64,000 bases of DNA from SIG672 sp045580325 (GCA_045580325.1 JAZNNR010000023.1:1-64000), one strand, 5' to 3'; numbered from the stretch's first letter, positions 23,318 through 31,885 are shown. Translations and numbers: made by a program. Notes: generated by a model not told the origin, from the letters alone.

Positions 23318-25693
23318 TTAGTTTATCTCTGCCACCTTGTCTGTGATACCAAACTCGTCAGCAATTATCTTAACCCAGTTTTTCATCACTTCCCAGCTTG
23401 CCTTGCCTGTGAAAGCGTGGTTCTTGTATTCGCGCTCGCCGTCGCTCCAGCTTATTATCCAAAGCTCGGACTCTTCGCTGTTGTATATACGCTGAATAAG
23501 GGCGGAGGAGTTCTTTTCCTGTGATACTGTTCCTACGGCAAGCGTTTTGCTGTTTCCGCTCTTGTCGTAAGCCTTTACGCTGTAAGTGATCTTTTTCTCA
23601 CTGCGCGTATCGTTAAGAGCGTAAAGCGCCATTTTGCCGTCAATTTCCGTGCGGACAGCCGCGAGAAGAAGCTCCTGATGGGATTTTTCTATCCAGAAGT
23701 AAGGAAGCTTCGGACCGAGCTTATAGTCCATAGCCGAATAGTTGAACGCCATGGGCCACATATCGCAAAGCGACCACCAGAGAACGCCCGTCTTGTTCCA
23801 TCTTACCGTTCTGGAGTACTCGATAGCGTCCTTGTAGCCTTCTGCGCAGAGAAGGTTTACAGCAAGAGCATATTCTTTCCACTCGTCAAGTGTGAAATCA
23901 CGTCCGAAGAAGTGCTCGCATTCAAACTTTCCTGCGTTTCTCCAAACTGTGAAATATCCATCATTCTGATGTGTTCCGTTACTGTCAAGTCTTGGCGAGT
24001 CCCAAAGACGCTCCATTCTTGATTTTTCTCTCTCAAACGTAGCTTTGTCATTAGATATAGCGCAAAGCGGTCCGGGAGCGATCTCGCTGAATATCTTGTT
24101 TTTTGACTCTCGAAGTGCCTTGCCGAACATATGCGGAGCAACGTAGAAGTGAAGCTCTGTCGGAGAGAAAACACCCTTGTCGGTGTGAACGAGGAAGGTC
24201 GATTCATCTCTCCACGTCCATCTTGTATGACGGCTGCCGTGGAAACGGTCGGAGGACACGGGAGAGCTGTGTATGTAAGGGCGGTAAGGGTCGAATCTTA
24301 CCACGATGTCGGGAATTATCTTGCGTGTGATCGCTACCTGCGAGGGAAGTATCTGCGAGGTGGGCTGTACCCATTCCACACACTTGTCGCATTCATTATC
24401 TCCGCACCAGAGCGCAAGACAGGTGTGATTACGGTATTTTTTAACCACCTGCTCGGCTTCCTTTGCAACGAGCTTTCCGTATTCCTCGTTCATTGAGGGA
24501 ATTTCACAAGCGAACATAAAGTCCTGCCATACCATAATTCCGTGTGCGTCGCAGTAGTCGAAGAAGGATTTGTCCTCGTATATGCCGACACCCAAAACTC
24601 TTACAAAGTTACAGTGGAGGTTTGACATTTCTTTAAGCGCATCGAGTGTTTTTGTCTTTTTGTCTGCTTCGCTTGCAAACGGATCGCGGGGCTTCCAGCC
24701 CGTACCGCGTAAAAATACGTTTTCGCCGTTGACTCTGAAGAGAAACTCACCTGTTCCGTCCTCGTTTATATCGTCGGTGTGTATTACGTCAATCGTGCGG
24801 ATACCGTATTTCTGGGTGTAAAGAGCAACGCACTCTTCGCCCTCAAGCATTTCGATTTTCAGATCGTAAAGCTTCGGATTACCGAAGCCGCTCGGCCACC
24901 AAAGCTCTATTTTACTGCGCTCTACGCCGAATTTTACAAGTCCCTGGACGAATCTTGCAGGGAATATCGTGCTGTTTATAACCTCATCGCCATCGAGAAG
25001 AGATACGCGCAGACGGTGATCTGTGAGGACCTTTACGGGTGTTTTGTAAATATAAGAGATACCGAGTATTGCGTAATCGTCGTATAGCTCGTTTGTATAA
25101 ACGTACATTTCCTCAAAACGCTTCGGAGGGAGATCTTCGATATATACGTCGCGGATTATTCCCGACGTAATGATACGAGGAGCGTTATCCCAACCCCACT
25201 GAAGACGGTTTTTTCTGACGTTTATAAATCCGTCGTAATGACCTTGGAAAAAGAGCGGTCTGCTGAACTCGTCGTGAGGATTTTCGCGCGCCCAAAGGTC
25301 AACGCTTCTGATAATAACCTTAAGCTCGTTTCCTGTGGGCTTAAGATCGACCGCAAAGCGGTATGACATATGCATATTTTCGGTATTTCCGAGCTTTTCA
25401 CCGTTAAGATAGACCTCTGCAAGAGTGTCTATGCCTTCAAACACGAGATTTCTCGTATATCCCTTGGGAAGCTCGGGCGCATCGAATACTGTCGTATACG
25501 TCCAGTCGTCAACGGTTTCGAATTTTGCGGTTGCAAATTCATAATCTGCGGGCATGTAGTCGTCGCAGAGCCCCATCTGCTGAAGGGTAGGTTCAACGTT
25601 GCTCGGAACGGGAATTTCGGTATTATAGGATTTCTCGTCAAGTGTAAAGTCAAGATTCCAAACGCCGTTTAAAGAGAAAATTTTCTTATCCAT
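23318..25693 (-). CDS. GH2 beta-mannosidase-like glycosidase, diverged paralogue
   Basis: Intracellular 791-residue GH2 enzyme of the beta-mannosidase type: N-terminal jelly-roll (NLVFEGIDTLAEVYLNG), immunoglobulin-like domain and a TIM barrel. The acid/base Glu is in WCGDNE and the nucleophile Glu is probably in FSEIAPGP. It is the same length as, and very similar to, the upstream gene at 25798. However, the barrel motif normally reading RIWGGG is RVLGVG here, losing a conserved Trp and Gly. It has its own promoter and operator-like palindrome in the 104-bp gap. There is no signal peptide. It may act on a different mannoside or have reduced activity. Confidence 0.9.
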   Translation of the reverse strand: MDKKIFSLNGVWNLDFTLDEKSYNTEIPVPSNVEPTLQQMGLCDDYMPADYEFATAKFETVDDWTYTTVFDAPELPKGYTRNLVFEGIDTLAEVYLNGEKLGNTENMHMSYRFAVDLKPTGNELKVIIRSVDLWARENPHDEFSRPLFFQGHYDGFINVRKNRLQWGWDNAPRIITSGIIRDVYIEDLPPKRFEEMYVYTNELYDDYAILGISYIYKTPVKVLTDHRLRVSLLDGDEVINSTIFPARFVQGLVKFGVERSKIELWWPSGFGNPKLYDLKIEMLEGEECVALYTQKYGIRTIDVIHTDDINEDGTGEFLFRVNGENVFLRGTGWKPRDPFASEADKKTKTLDALKEMSNLHCNFVRVLGVGIYEDKSFFDYCDAHGIMVWQDFMFACEIPSMNEEYGKLVAKEAEQVVKKYRNHTCLALWCGDNECDKCVEWVQPTSQILPSQVAITRKIIPDIVVRFDPYRPYIHSSPVSSDRFHGSRHTRWTWRDESTFLVHTDKGVFSPTELHFYVAPHMFGKALRESKNKIFSEIAPGPLCAISNDKATFEREKSRMERLWDSPRLDSNGTHQNDGYFTVWRNAGKFECEHFFGRDFTLDEWKEYALAVNLLCAEGYKDAIEYSRTVRWNKTGVLWWSLCDMWPMAFNYSAMDYKLGPKLPYFWIEKSHQELLLAAVRTEIDGKMALYALNDTRSEKKITYSVKAYDKSGNSKTLAVGTVSQEKNSSALIQRIYNSEESELWIISWSDGEREYKNHAFTGKASWEVMKNWVKIIADEFGITDKVAEIN

Positions 25694-25699
25694 AATAAA

Positions 25700-25780
25700 A
25701 TCTCCTATTTGATTTTATTTTAGTTTGCAAACAGTTTAACACATGTTTGCACGTTTGTCAATAGAAATCAAATAGGAGAT
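25700..25780 (-). promoter_or_regulatory. Promoter, operator-like palindrome and RBS-pairing inverted repeat upstream of the second GH2 gene
   Basis: On the minus strand: TTGACA (25761-25756), a 17-bp spacer and TAAACT (25738-25733). The perfect palindrome GTTTGCAAAC at 25723-25732 covers the expected start point, and another GTTTGC half-site lies in the spacer at 25745-25750. Perfect 16-bp arms (25700-25715 and 25765-25780) contain the AGGAGAT ribosome binding site. In a read-through transcript the upstream arm could pair with it. In a transcript from the local promoter that arm is absent. Confidence 0.75.
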
Positions 25781-25797
25781 ATATTATTTAATTATAT

Positions 25798-28173
25798 TTA
25801 TTTCAGCTCAAGAACCTTATCCGTAATACCAAACTCGTCAGCAATGATCTTAACCCAGTTTTTCATCACTTCCCAGCTTGCCTTGCCTGTGAAAGCGTGG
25901 TTTTTGTACTCGCGCTCGCCGTCGCTCCAGCTTATTATCCAAAGCTCAGACTCCTCGCAGTTGTATATGCGCTGTACGAGAGAAGAAGAGTTCTTTTCCT
26001 GCGATACAGTTCCCGTAGCAAGCGTTCTGCTCTTGCCGCTCTGATCGTAAGCCTTTACGCTGTACGTGATCTTCTTATCACAAAGCGTATCGTTAAGAGC
26101 ATATACAGACATTTCGCCGCCTGCCGTTGTTCTTACGGCAGCAAGGGCAAATTCCTGCTGTGATTTTTCTATCCAGAAGTAGGGAAGCTTGGGATCGAGC
26201 TTATAGTCCATAACCGAATAGTTGAACGCCATGGGCCACATATCGCAGAGCGACCACCAGATAACGCCCGTCTTGTCCCATCTTACCGTTCTGCAGTATT
26301 CGATAGCGTCCTTGTAGCTTTCTGCGCAGATAAGGTTTATTGCAAGCGTGTAGTCCTTCCACTCGTCAAAGGAAAAATCGCGTCCGAAGAAGTGCATACA
26401 CTGATTTTTGCCCGTGTTTCTCCAAGCGGTGAAATATCCGTCGTTCTGATGTGTGAAGTTGCTGTCGAGCCAAGGGCTGTCCCAAAGACGCTCCATTCTT
26501 GACTTTTCTTTGTCATAAGCGTACTCGCTGTTTGAGATCGAGCAGATCGGACCGGGCGCGATCTCGCCGAACATTCTGTTTTTTGCTCCGCGAAGCGCCC
26601 ACTCAAACGCGTCGGGAGTAACGTAGAAGTGAAGCTCTGACGGGGAAATTATACCCTTGTCTGTCTTTACCGTAAAGGTGCGCTCGTCCTTTTCCTTGCC
26701 GCTTACCTGACGGTCTATGTGGATTATATCGGGTGTTATGGGCGAGCTGTCAAGATAGAAGCGGTAGGGGTCAAATCTTACTACGATATTAGGAAGGATC
26801 TTACGTGTGATAGCTACCTGAGAGGGAAGTATCTTAGAGAGGGGCTGTACCCACTCAATACATCTGTCAGCCTCGTTGTCGCCGCACCAAAGTGCAAGAC
26901 AGGTGTAGTTGCGGTATTTTTTGATTATCTGCTCGGCTTCTTTTGCAACGAGTCTGCCGTACTCTTCGTCCATTGAAGGAATTTCACAAGCGAACATAAA
27001 GTCCTGCCATACCATAATTCCGTGAGCGTCGCAGTAGTCGAAGAACGCCTTGTCCTCGTACATACCGCCGCCCCAGATCCTTACCATATTGCAATTGAGC
27101 TTTGTAATCTCACTCAGCGCGGCAAGAGATCTCGTTTTCTTGTCTGCCTCGCTTGTAAAGGGATCAAGCGGCTTCCAGCTTGTACCGCGCAAAAATACCT
27201 TTTCGCCGTTTACCTTGAATATAAATTCGCCTTTTCCGTCCTCGTCTATCATCGCGGTATGCTCTATGTTTATCACACGAAGACCGATCTTCTGCGTGTA
27301 AAGTGCAACGCTTTCGCCGTCCTCGAGCATTTCGATTTTGAGATCGTAAAGCCTCGGATCACCAAATCCGCTCGGCCACCAAAGCTCTACCTTGTGGCGC
27401 GGGATTCCGAACATTACAAAGCCCTGAACGAAAACGGCATTGTAGTCGGTACGCTCAACGAGTCTGTCGCCGTCGAAAAGGGATACGCGCAGAGTGTGGT
27501 TTGTGAGGAGCTTTGTAGGTGTCTGATACTGATAGCCAACGCTAACAACTACGTAGTCGTCGCGCACGTCGTTTGTATAAACGTACATATCCTCAAAGCG
27601 CTTCGGGGGAAGGTCCTCAATATATACGTCGCGGATTATACCCGTGGTAATGATACGCGGAGCGTTGTCCCAGCCCCAGTGATGACGTGTCTTTCTTATG
27701 TTTACCTGTGAATCGAAATGACCCTTAAGGCTCTGCGGTCTGCTGAACTGATCGTGAGGGTGCTTGCGCGCCCAAAGATCAATACTGCGGATAACGACCT
27801 TGAGCTCGTTCCCTACGGGTCTGAGATCTACCTCGTAGCGATAGGTCATATGCATATCCTCGGTATTTCCGAGCTTTTCGCCGTTGAGATATATCTCGGC
27901 AAGAGTGTCTATACCTTCAAATACGAGATTTCTCGTATAACCCGCAGGAAGCTCGGGTGCGTCGAATACAGTTGTGTACGTCCAGTCGTCAACAGTTTCG
28001 AATTTTGCTGTTACAAAGTTGTGCTCGGCGGGCATATAGTCGTCGCAAAGTCCCATTTCCTTGAGAGTGGGCTCGACGTTGCTCGGCACGTGGACTGTTG
28101 TGTTGTACGCTTTGTCATCGAGTGTGAAATCGAGATTCCAGGTGCCGTTTAATGAGTGAATCCTTTTATCCAT
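25798..28173 (-). CDS. GH2 beta-mannosidase
   Basis: Cytoplasmic glycosidase that releases mannose from the non-reducing end of beta-mannosides. The 791 residues are organised as in the neighbouring paralogue: jelly-roll domain, Ig-like domain, then a TIM barrel with the intact VRIWGGGMYEDKAFFDYC motif. The acid/base Glu is in WCGDNE (about residue 430), the probable nucleophile Glu in FGEIAPGP, and MVWQDFMFACEIP is present. GGAGG precedes the ATG at 28173. It starts 26 bp after the aldolase gene and therefore belongs to the isomerase-aldolase-mannosidase transcript. It probably acts on imported mannan- or N-glycan-derived disaccharides, but no transporter gene is adjacent. Confidence 0.93.
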   Translation of the reverse strand: MDKRIHSLNGTWNLDFTLDDKAYNTTVHVPSNVEPTLKEMGLCDDYMPAEHNFVTAKFETVDDWTYTTVFDAPELPAGYTRNLVFEGIDTLAEIYLNGEKLGNTEDMHMTYRYEVDLRPVGNELKVVIRSIDLWARKHPHDQFSRPQSLKGHFDSQVNIRKTRHHWGWDNAPRIITTGIIRDVYIEDLPPKRFEDMYVYTNDVRDDYVVVSVGYQYQTPTKLLTNHTLRVSLFDGDRLVERTDYNAVFVQGFVMFGIPRHKVELWWPSGFGDPRLYDLKIEMLEDGESVALYTQKIGLRVINIEHTAMIDEDGKGEFIFKVNGEKVFLRGTSWKPLDPFTSEADKKTRSLAALSEITKLNCNMVRIWGGGMYEDKAFFDYCDAHGIMVWQDFMFACEIPSMDEEYGRLVAKEAEQIIKKYRNYTCLALWCGDNEADRCIEWVQPLSKILPSQVAITRKILPNIVVRFDPYRFYLDSSPITPDIIHIDRQVSGKEKDERTFTVKTDKGIISPSELHFYVTPDAFEWALRGAKNRMFGEIAPGPICSISNSEYAYDKEKSRMERLWDSPWLDSNFTHQNDGYFTAWRNTGKNQCMHFFGRDFSFDEWKDYTLAINLICAESYKDAIEYCRTVRWDKTGVIWWSLCDMWPMAFNYSVMDYKLDPKLPYFWIEKSQQEFALAAVRTTAGGEMSVYALNDTLCDKKITYSVKAYDQSGKSRTLATGTVSQEKNSSSLVQRIYNCEESELWIISWSDGEREYKNHAFTGKASWEVMKNWVKIIADEFGITDKVLELK

Positions 28174-28199
28174 AATTAAACCTCCGAAAATATGATAGC

Positions 28200-29027
28200 T
28201 TATGCTTTTCCTGCACAGCCGAAGAGTATCATTTTGTTGATAACTGCTTCCTTCATAGCCTTTACCTTTGCGTTTCTCATTTCGAGATAGCTGCCCTCAA
28301 AGCTCTTTACGCTGTTGTATCCCGCTACGCAAAGATCGGTGAAGATGTTTACCTTTGCGATTCCGTTTGCGATAGTGTTTCTGAAATCGTCGTCAGAAAG
28401 TCCCGAGCCGCCGTGAAGAACGAGGGGCGTGTCGATAGCTGCGTGAATATCGGCAAGACGCTTGATATCGAGCTTCGGTTTTGTTTTGTATGCTCCGTGA
28501 GCTGTGCCGATAGCGACTGCAAGAGCGTCAACTCCTGTCGCCTTAACGAAGCTCATAGCCTCTTCGGGAGAGGTGTACATATCGTCGGTTTCTCCGTCGC
28601 CTGCGTCAGCATTGCCAACGTGGCCGATCTCGCCCTCGACAGATGCACCGAAGCTGTGAGCGATCTTTACTATCTCGCGTGTTGCGGCAAGATTTTCCTT
28701 TTCATCGCCTGCCGAGCCGTCGAACATTATGCTCGAAAACCCAAGCTTTAAAGCCTCCATACAGCGATCAAAGGTCAGGCCGTGATCGTAGTGAACGACA
28801 ACGGGAACAGACGCGCGCTTTGCGGCGGCGATAACCGAGGGAGCGATAAGAGAAAGCTCACCGTAGGGAAGAAGGATCTCCGCTGTACCTATAACGATAG
28901 GAGAGCGTGTTTCCTCTGCTGCCGAAATAGCCGCCTCGAGCATATCAGAGTCGGTCGTGTTGAAAAGTCCTACTGCGTAGTGTCCAGCCTGCGCTGCGGG
29001 TAAAATATCATTAAGAGTTACTAACAT
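28200..29027 (-). CDS. Class II ketose-bisphosphate aldolase
   Basis: Zinc-dependent aldolase of the FbaA/GatY/KbaY family (275 residues). It shows HYDHG (HxDH, metal and catalytic residues), VEGEIGHVG, GTAHGAYK and LHGGSGLSDDD (metal and phosphate binding). Members split fructose-1,6-bisphosphate, fructose-1-phosphate-like or tagatose-1,6-bisphosphate into dihydroxyacetone phosphate and an aldehyde. Sequence alone does not decide the sugar. Its place between the isomerase and mannosidase genes suggests it closes the mannose route to trioses. It lies 38 bp after the isomerase stop. Confidence 0.93.
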   Translation of the reverse strand: MLVTLNDILPAAQAGHYAVGLFNTTDSDMLEAAISAAEETRSPIVIGTAEILLPYGELSLIAPSVIAAAKRASVPVVVHYDHGLTFDRCMEALKLGFSSIMFDGSAGDEKENLAATREIVKIAHSFGASVEGEIGHVGNADAGDGETDDMYTSPEEAMSFVKATGVDALAVAIGTAHGAYKTKPKLDIKRLADIHAAIDTPLVLHGGSGLSDDDFRNTIANGIAKVNIFTDLCVAGYNSVKSFEGSYLEMRNAKVKAMKEAVINKMILFGCAGKA

Positions 29028-29065
29028 TTTATATTATTCCTTTCGTAAAAAACGTTATTTACGGC

Positions 29066-29602
29066 TTAGTCTTCTATCTTCGTTTCGCGTGCGATACGAG
29101 GGTCTGTGAACTTGTCGGTTTCGTCCGTACTGCGTGTTGAAAATTCGGAAATTACAGCGCCGTTTTCGCCTGCCTGAAACCAGTGGAGCGTTTCGGGATA
29201 GATGGTGTACTGCTCGCCGGGGTTCAGTATGACCTCGTGGAAAACACTTACGTCAGTGCTCGGGATCTTTCCTTCGATCTTGTCCTTGGCACCCTCGCCC
29301 TCAACGTAGAGATATACCTTTCCGTAACGGCAGCGGAATGTTTCTTCCTTGCCGAGCATACCGCTTGTCGGTACGTGCTTGTGCTCGGGGCAGGTCTGAT
29401 AAGGGAAAAGGACCATTTCCTTCGCGCATACTCTATCGGTGTTTATGTAGGTAAGTATCTGAAGTCCGATTTCTTCGACCCTGTCAAGTCCGAAATCGGC
29501 AACCTCAATGCGCCCTTTTTCACCGTCGTTTAATATAATTCCTGCTTTTTCATACATTTCAAGAGCGGATTTTACCATAATATTGTAAGTTTCGCGTTTC
29601 AT
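29066..29602 (-). CDS. D-lyxose/D-mannose ketol-isomerase family protein
   Basis: Cupin-fold sugar isomerase of 178 residues resembling D-lyxose isomerases (E. coli O157 Z5688 and B. subtilis YdaE group). Metal-binding residues are visible as PEHKHV (two His) and a Glu in the following segment, with a third His in YPETLHWFQAGENGAVISEF. These enzymes interconvert D-lyxose/D-xylulose and D-mannose/D-fructose. In this cluster the mannose to fructose reaction would connect the mannosidase to the sugar kinase. AAAGGAG precedes the ATG at 29602. It is 31 bp downstream of the kinase gene. Confidence 0.9.
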   Translation of the reverse strand: MKRETYNIMVKSALEMYEKAGIILNDGEKGRIEVADFGLDRVEEIGLQILTYINTDRVCAKEMVLFPYQTCPEHKHVPTSGMLGKEETFRCRYGKVYLYVEGEGAKDKIEGKIPSTDVSVFHEVILNPGEQYTIYPETLHWFQAGENGAVISEFSTRSTDETDKFTDPRIARETKIED

Positions 29603-29633
29603 TTAAAAATCTCCTTTCAAATGGTTGATATAC

Positions 29634-30842
29634 TTAGATTCTTCCGTATTTCGCCGGAAGCTGCATTATTTCGTTGCGTGTGAGCATTCCGTCAACCGAG
29701 TTGTCGGCAAAAAGATTGCACGCCGCGGCGGCAGAAGCAAATTCAAGTATCTGTCTGTTAGTATATCCTTGGTAAATTCCGTACAGAGCACCCGCGCAGA
29801 ATGCATCGCCCGCGCCTACGCTGCCGAGGATCTTTTCCTTGGGGATCTTAAGAGAGGGAATTTCGCAGAATTCAGAATTTACGCAGTCGAGAATGAAGCA
29901 CATTTCCTTTGCGTGAACGATAACCTTGTCGCGCACACCCGCCTTTGCCATCTTTTCCATAGCAAGACGGACGTTTTTGCGGTTTATGCTTCCGTCTGTA
30001 TTTCGGGGACTCAGATTCCAGGTAGCAGTTGACTCTATTTCGTTCATTATCGCATAGTTTGAATATTTCAGCGAGGGAATTATTTTCTCGCCGTAATTGT
30101 CAATATTTGCGCTGACCGCGTCAATAGAGGTCTTTATGCCCTTTGCCTGAACGTCGTGCAGAAAACGCGCCATTACCGTGCCGTATTTTTCGTCGGGAGC
30201 GTCAAATTTGTCGAGAAGCATTATGTAGCCGATGTGGAATATCGCGTAGTTGTTAGAGGTAAGTTCAATATCCTTAGGTTCAAACTCGGTGTTTGCACCG
30301 CTCTGATGGAAAAAGGTACGCTCACCCGAAGGCATACTCATAACGTCCGAAAAGCTTGTTTCTATCGAGGACGAGTAGCTTATACCCTCTGTGTTTATGC
30401 CGTATTTCTGGAGCTGTGCGATCACGTAACGTCCGTTGTCGTCCATACCGAGCTTGCCGAAGACCGAAATAGGAACGCTCTGGTCGATCTTAGCAAGGTC
30501 GATAGAGGTGTTTGGCGCACAGCCGCCGACCGCCTTTGATATGTGAGAAATATTTGAAAGAGTGCCGATAGCAGGGTAGCAGTCGATAGTTTTAACGATA
30601 TCAACGAGCATATTTCCTGCGATGGCGATACCCTTCTTCTCGCCGTTCATAAGATAGTCGATAGTTACACCGAAAATTTCTGCAAGCACGGGAAACAGAA
30701 CGATGTCGGGGTATCCCTGTCCGTTTTCCCACTTGCTTACTGCCTTGTCGCTTACGCCGAGCTGCTCGGCAAGAGCGGACTGTGTCATTTTGTTCTTTTT
30801 TCGTAGAGCGGCAATAGTTTTGCCTATACTGTAAGTATCCAT
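29634..30842 (-). CDS. XRE-type DNA-binding domain fused to a PfkB-family sugar kinase
   Basis: Two-domain protein of 402 residues. Residues about 6-60 are an HTH_3 regulator domain (IGKTIAALRKKNKMTQSALA, then SDKAVSKWENGQGYPD). Residues about 70-395 are a ribokinase-like PfkB domain. The kinase part has GGCAPNTSIDLAKI near its start and the anion hole and catalytic Asp in GSVGAGDAFCAGALYG. Its likely substrate is fructose or another mannose-derived sugar, giving the phosphate used by the neighbouring aldolase. The ATG at 30842 (GGAGAGAG upstream) is chosen. An earlier in-frame ATG at 30962 would place the promoter inside the gene. It heads the catabolic cluster and may regulate it. Confidence 0.92.
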   Translation of the reverse strand: MDTYSIGKTIAALRKKNKMTQSALAEQLGVSDKAVSKWENGQGYPDIVLFPVLAEIFGVTIDYLMNGEKKGIAIAGNMLVDIVKTIDCYPAIGTLSNISHISKAVGGCAPNTSIDLAKIDQSVPISVFGKLGMDDNGRYVIAQLQKYGINTEGISYSSSIETSFSDVMSMPSGERTFFHQSGANTEFEPKDIELTSNNYAIFHIGYIMLLDKFDAPDEKYGTVMARFLHDVQAKGIKTSIDAVSANIDNYGEKIIPSLKYSNYAIMNEIESTATWNLSPRNTDGSINRKNVRLAMEKMAKAGVRDKVIVHAKEMCFILDCVNSEFCEIPSLKIPKEKILGSVGAGDAFCAGALYGIYQGYTNRQILEFASAAAACNLFADNSVDGMLTRNEIMQLPAKYGRI

Positions 30843-30868
30843 TGAATCTCTCTCCACAGTGTTTATTT

Positions 30869-30913
30869 GGTTTACTGTATATATTTTATCATAAATTTTC
30901 ACAAAAGTAAACC
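30869..30913 (-). promoter_or_regulatory. Promoter of the mannoside cluster bracketed by an inverted repeat
   Basis: On the minus strand: TTTACT (30911-30906), a 17-bp spacer ending TTATGA, and TAAAAT (30888-30883). GGTTTACT overlaps the -35 and its exact complement AGTAAACC lies just past the start point (plus-strand arms 30869-30876 and 30906-30913). This is a plausible operator pair for the HTH domain encoded directly downstream. Confidence 0.75.
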
Positions 30914-30951
30914 TACTTGATGAAGAGAAAATATCAAAAATGCCGATATAA

Positions 30952-30983
30952 AAAGAGTCCACTCTACTGTTAGTAGAGTGGAC
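30952..30983 (-). terminator. Terminator of the 31021 gene
   Basis: GTCCACTCTACT and AGTAGAGTGGAC form a 12-bp stem with a GTT loop, followed on the minus strand by TCTTTTTATA. Confidence 0.92.
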
Positions 30984-31020
30984 GTGGGTGTGATGGGAAA
31001 GATTTAAAGACTAACTATGT

Positions 31021-31455
31021 TTAATTTTCTTTGTCGTTAATGACTTTTTTGGTTTCCGCGCTTTGAATATCGTCGTACATCTTTTCATACATTTTAAGCA
31101 TTTTGAGAAGTGTCAGTTCTCTTGTGTTAAAAACATCGCAAATTTCGGAAATTTGCTCAAAGCGAGCCTCGCAATCTTCGCCCTCGAGTGATGAAAGCGC
31201 ATCTCCAAGATGATGCAAGGATGTCTGGCTGTTTTCTGTAAGCTGCTTTTGTAATATGGTAAGCTGTACGAATATTTCTTTTGCGGTTAATTTATTTTCT
31301 TCCATTTTTTCTTCCTCCAAAATTTTATCAGGAGGACACGCAAGGCATATTTTATTTTCACCTACGAAGCGCGCCCTTCCGTTTTTTACAAGACCTTTTG
31401 CCCGTTTCGGGTAGGTCGCTTCATATTCATTTCCTTGCTCATCAATAACAATCAC
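31021..31455 (-). CDS. Conserved hypothetical protein
   Basis: No known function. The 144-residue product begins MIVIDEQGNEYEATYPKRAK and continues GLVKNGRARFV, a compact N-terminal domain that looks conserved in Clostridia. A short CLACPP follows. After it, from about residue 55, comes a Glu/Leu-rich helical region that could form a coiled coil (AKEIFVQLTILQKQ, LLKMLKMYEKMYDD). The only in-frame start upstream of the conserved text is GTG at 31455. It abuts a repeat element and lacks a normal ribosome binding site, so the natural upstream region may have been altered. An ATG at codon 51 would remove the conserved part. Confidence 0.7.
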   Translation of the reverse strand: MIVIDEQGNEYEATYPKRAKGLVKNGRARFVGENKICLACPPDKILEEEKMEENKLTAKEIFVQLTILQKQLTENSQTSLHHLGDALSSLEGEDCEARFEQISEICDVFNTRELTLLKMLKMYEKMYDDIQSAETKKVINDKEN

Positions 31456-31536
31456 GTTTTTTTCTATGGGTGTCGCCCCCTTTTGTTTTGATTTGCATTT
31501 TAGCTAATGTCGTTTTTTGTTATGGGTACCGTCCCC
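31455..31536. repeat. Pair of 26-bp direct repeats (REP-like)
   Basis: CGTTTTTTT-CTATGGGTGTCGCCCCC (31455-31480) and CGTTTTTTG-TTATGGGTACCGTCCCC (31511-31536) match over most positions. The GGGGACGGTACCCAT-type core on the minus strand resembles REP sequences associated with Y1-type transposases in other bacteria. No such gene is in the window. Confidence 0.6.
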
Positions 31537-31638
31537 GATTAGCAATTATATTATAACATAAACACAGCGGTTTGTCAATACAAAATAAGAATTTACGAAA
31601 CAAGCATTTCACAAATTCCGTAAGGGATTTATTTCGTT

Positions 31639-31669
31639 AAAAAAGCCTTGCAATCGCAAGGCTTTTTTT
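31639..31669 (-). terminator. Terminator of tRNA-Arg
   Basis: AAAAAAGCCTTGC and GCAAGGCTTTTTT close over AATC immediately downstream of the tRNA on the minus strand. Confidence 0.93.
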
Positions 31670-31670
31670 A

Positions 31671-31742
31671 CACCCGCAACAGGAATCGAACCTGTAACTA
31701 TCCCTTAGGAGGGGATTGTTATATCCATTTAACTATGCAGGC
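31671..31742 (-). tRNA. tRNA-Arg (anticodon CCT)
   Basis: The 72-nt cloverleaf has acceptor GCCTGCA/TGCGGGT, anticodon stem ATCCC/GGGAT with loop CTCCTAA (anticodon CCT, reading AGG), and T arm ACAGG-TTCGATT-CCTGT. The discriminator is G, and CCA is not encoded. The acceptor stem includes G-U pairs at positions 1 and 4. Confidence 0.95.
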
Positions 31743-31885
31743 AAATATAAAATACTACATAACTATAACACAAAACGGGCGCGTTTTCAAGGGCTTTTTG
31801 CATTTTTCAAGAATTTTTTGTTTAAAACATTTATTAAATGCCTGTTAAATGTTTGAAAATTCGGAGTTTTGGTGTTATTTTACTA

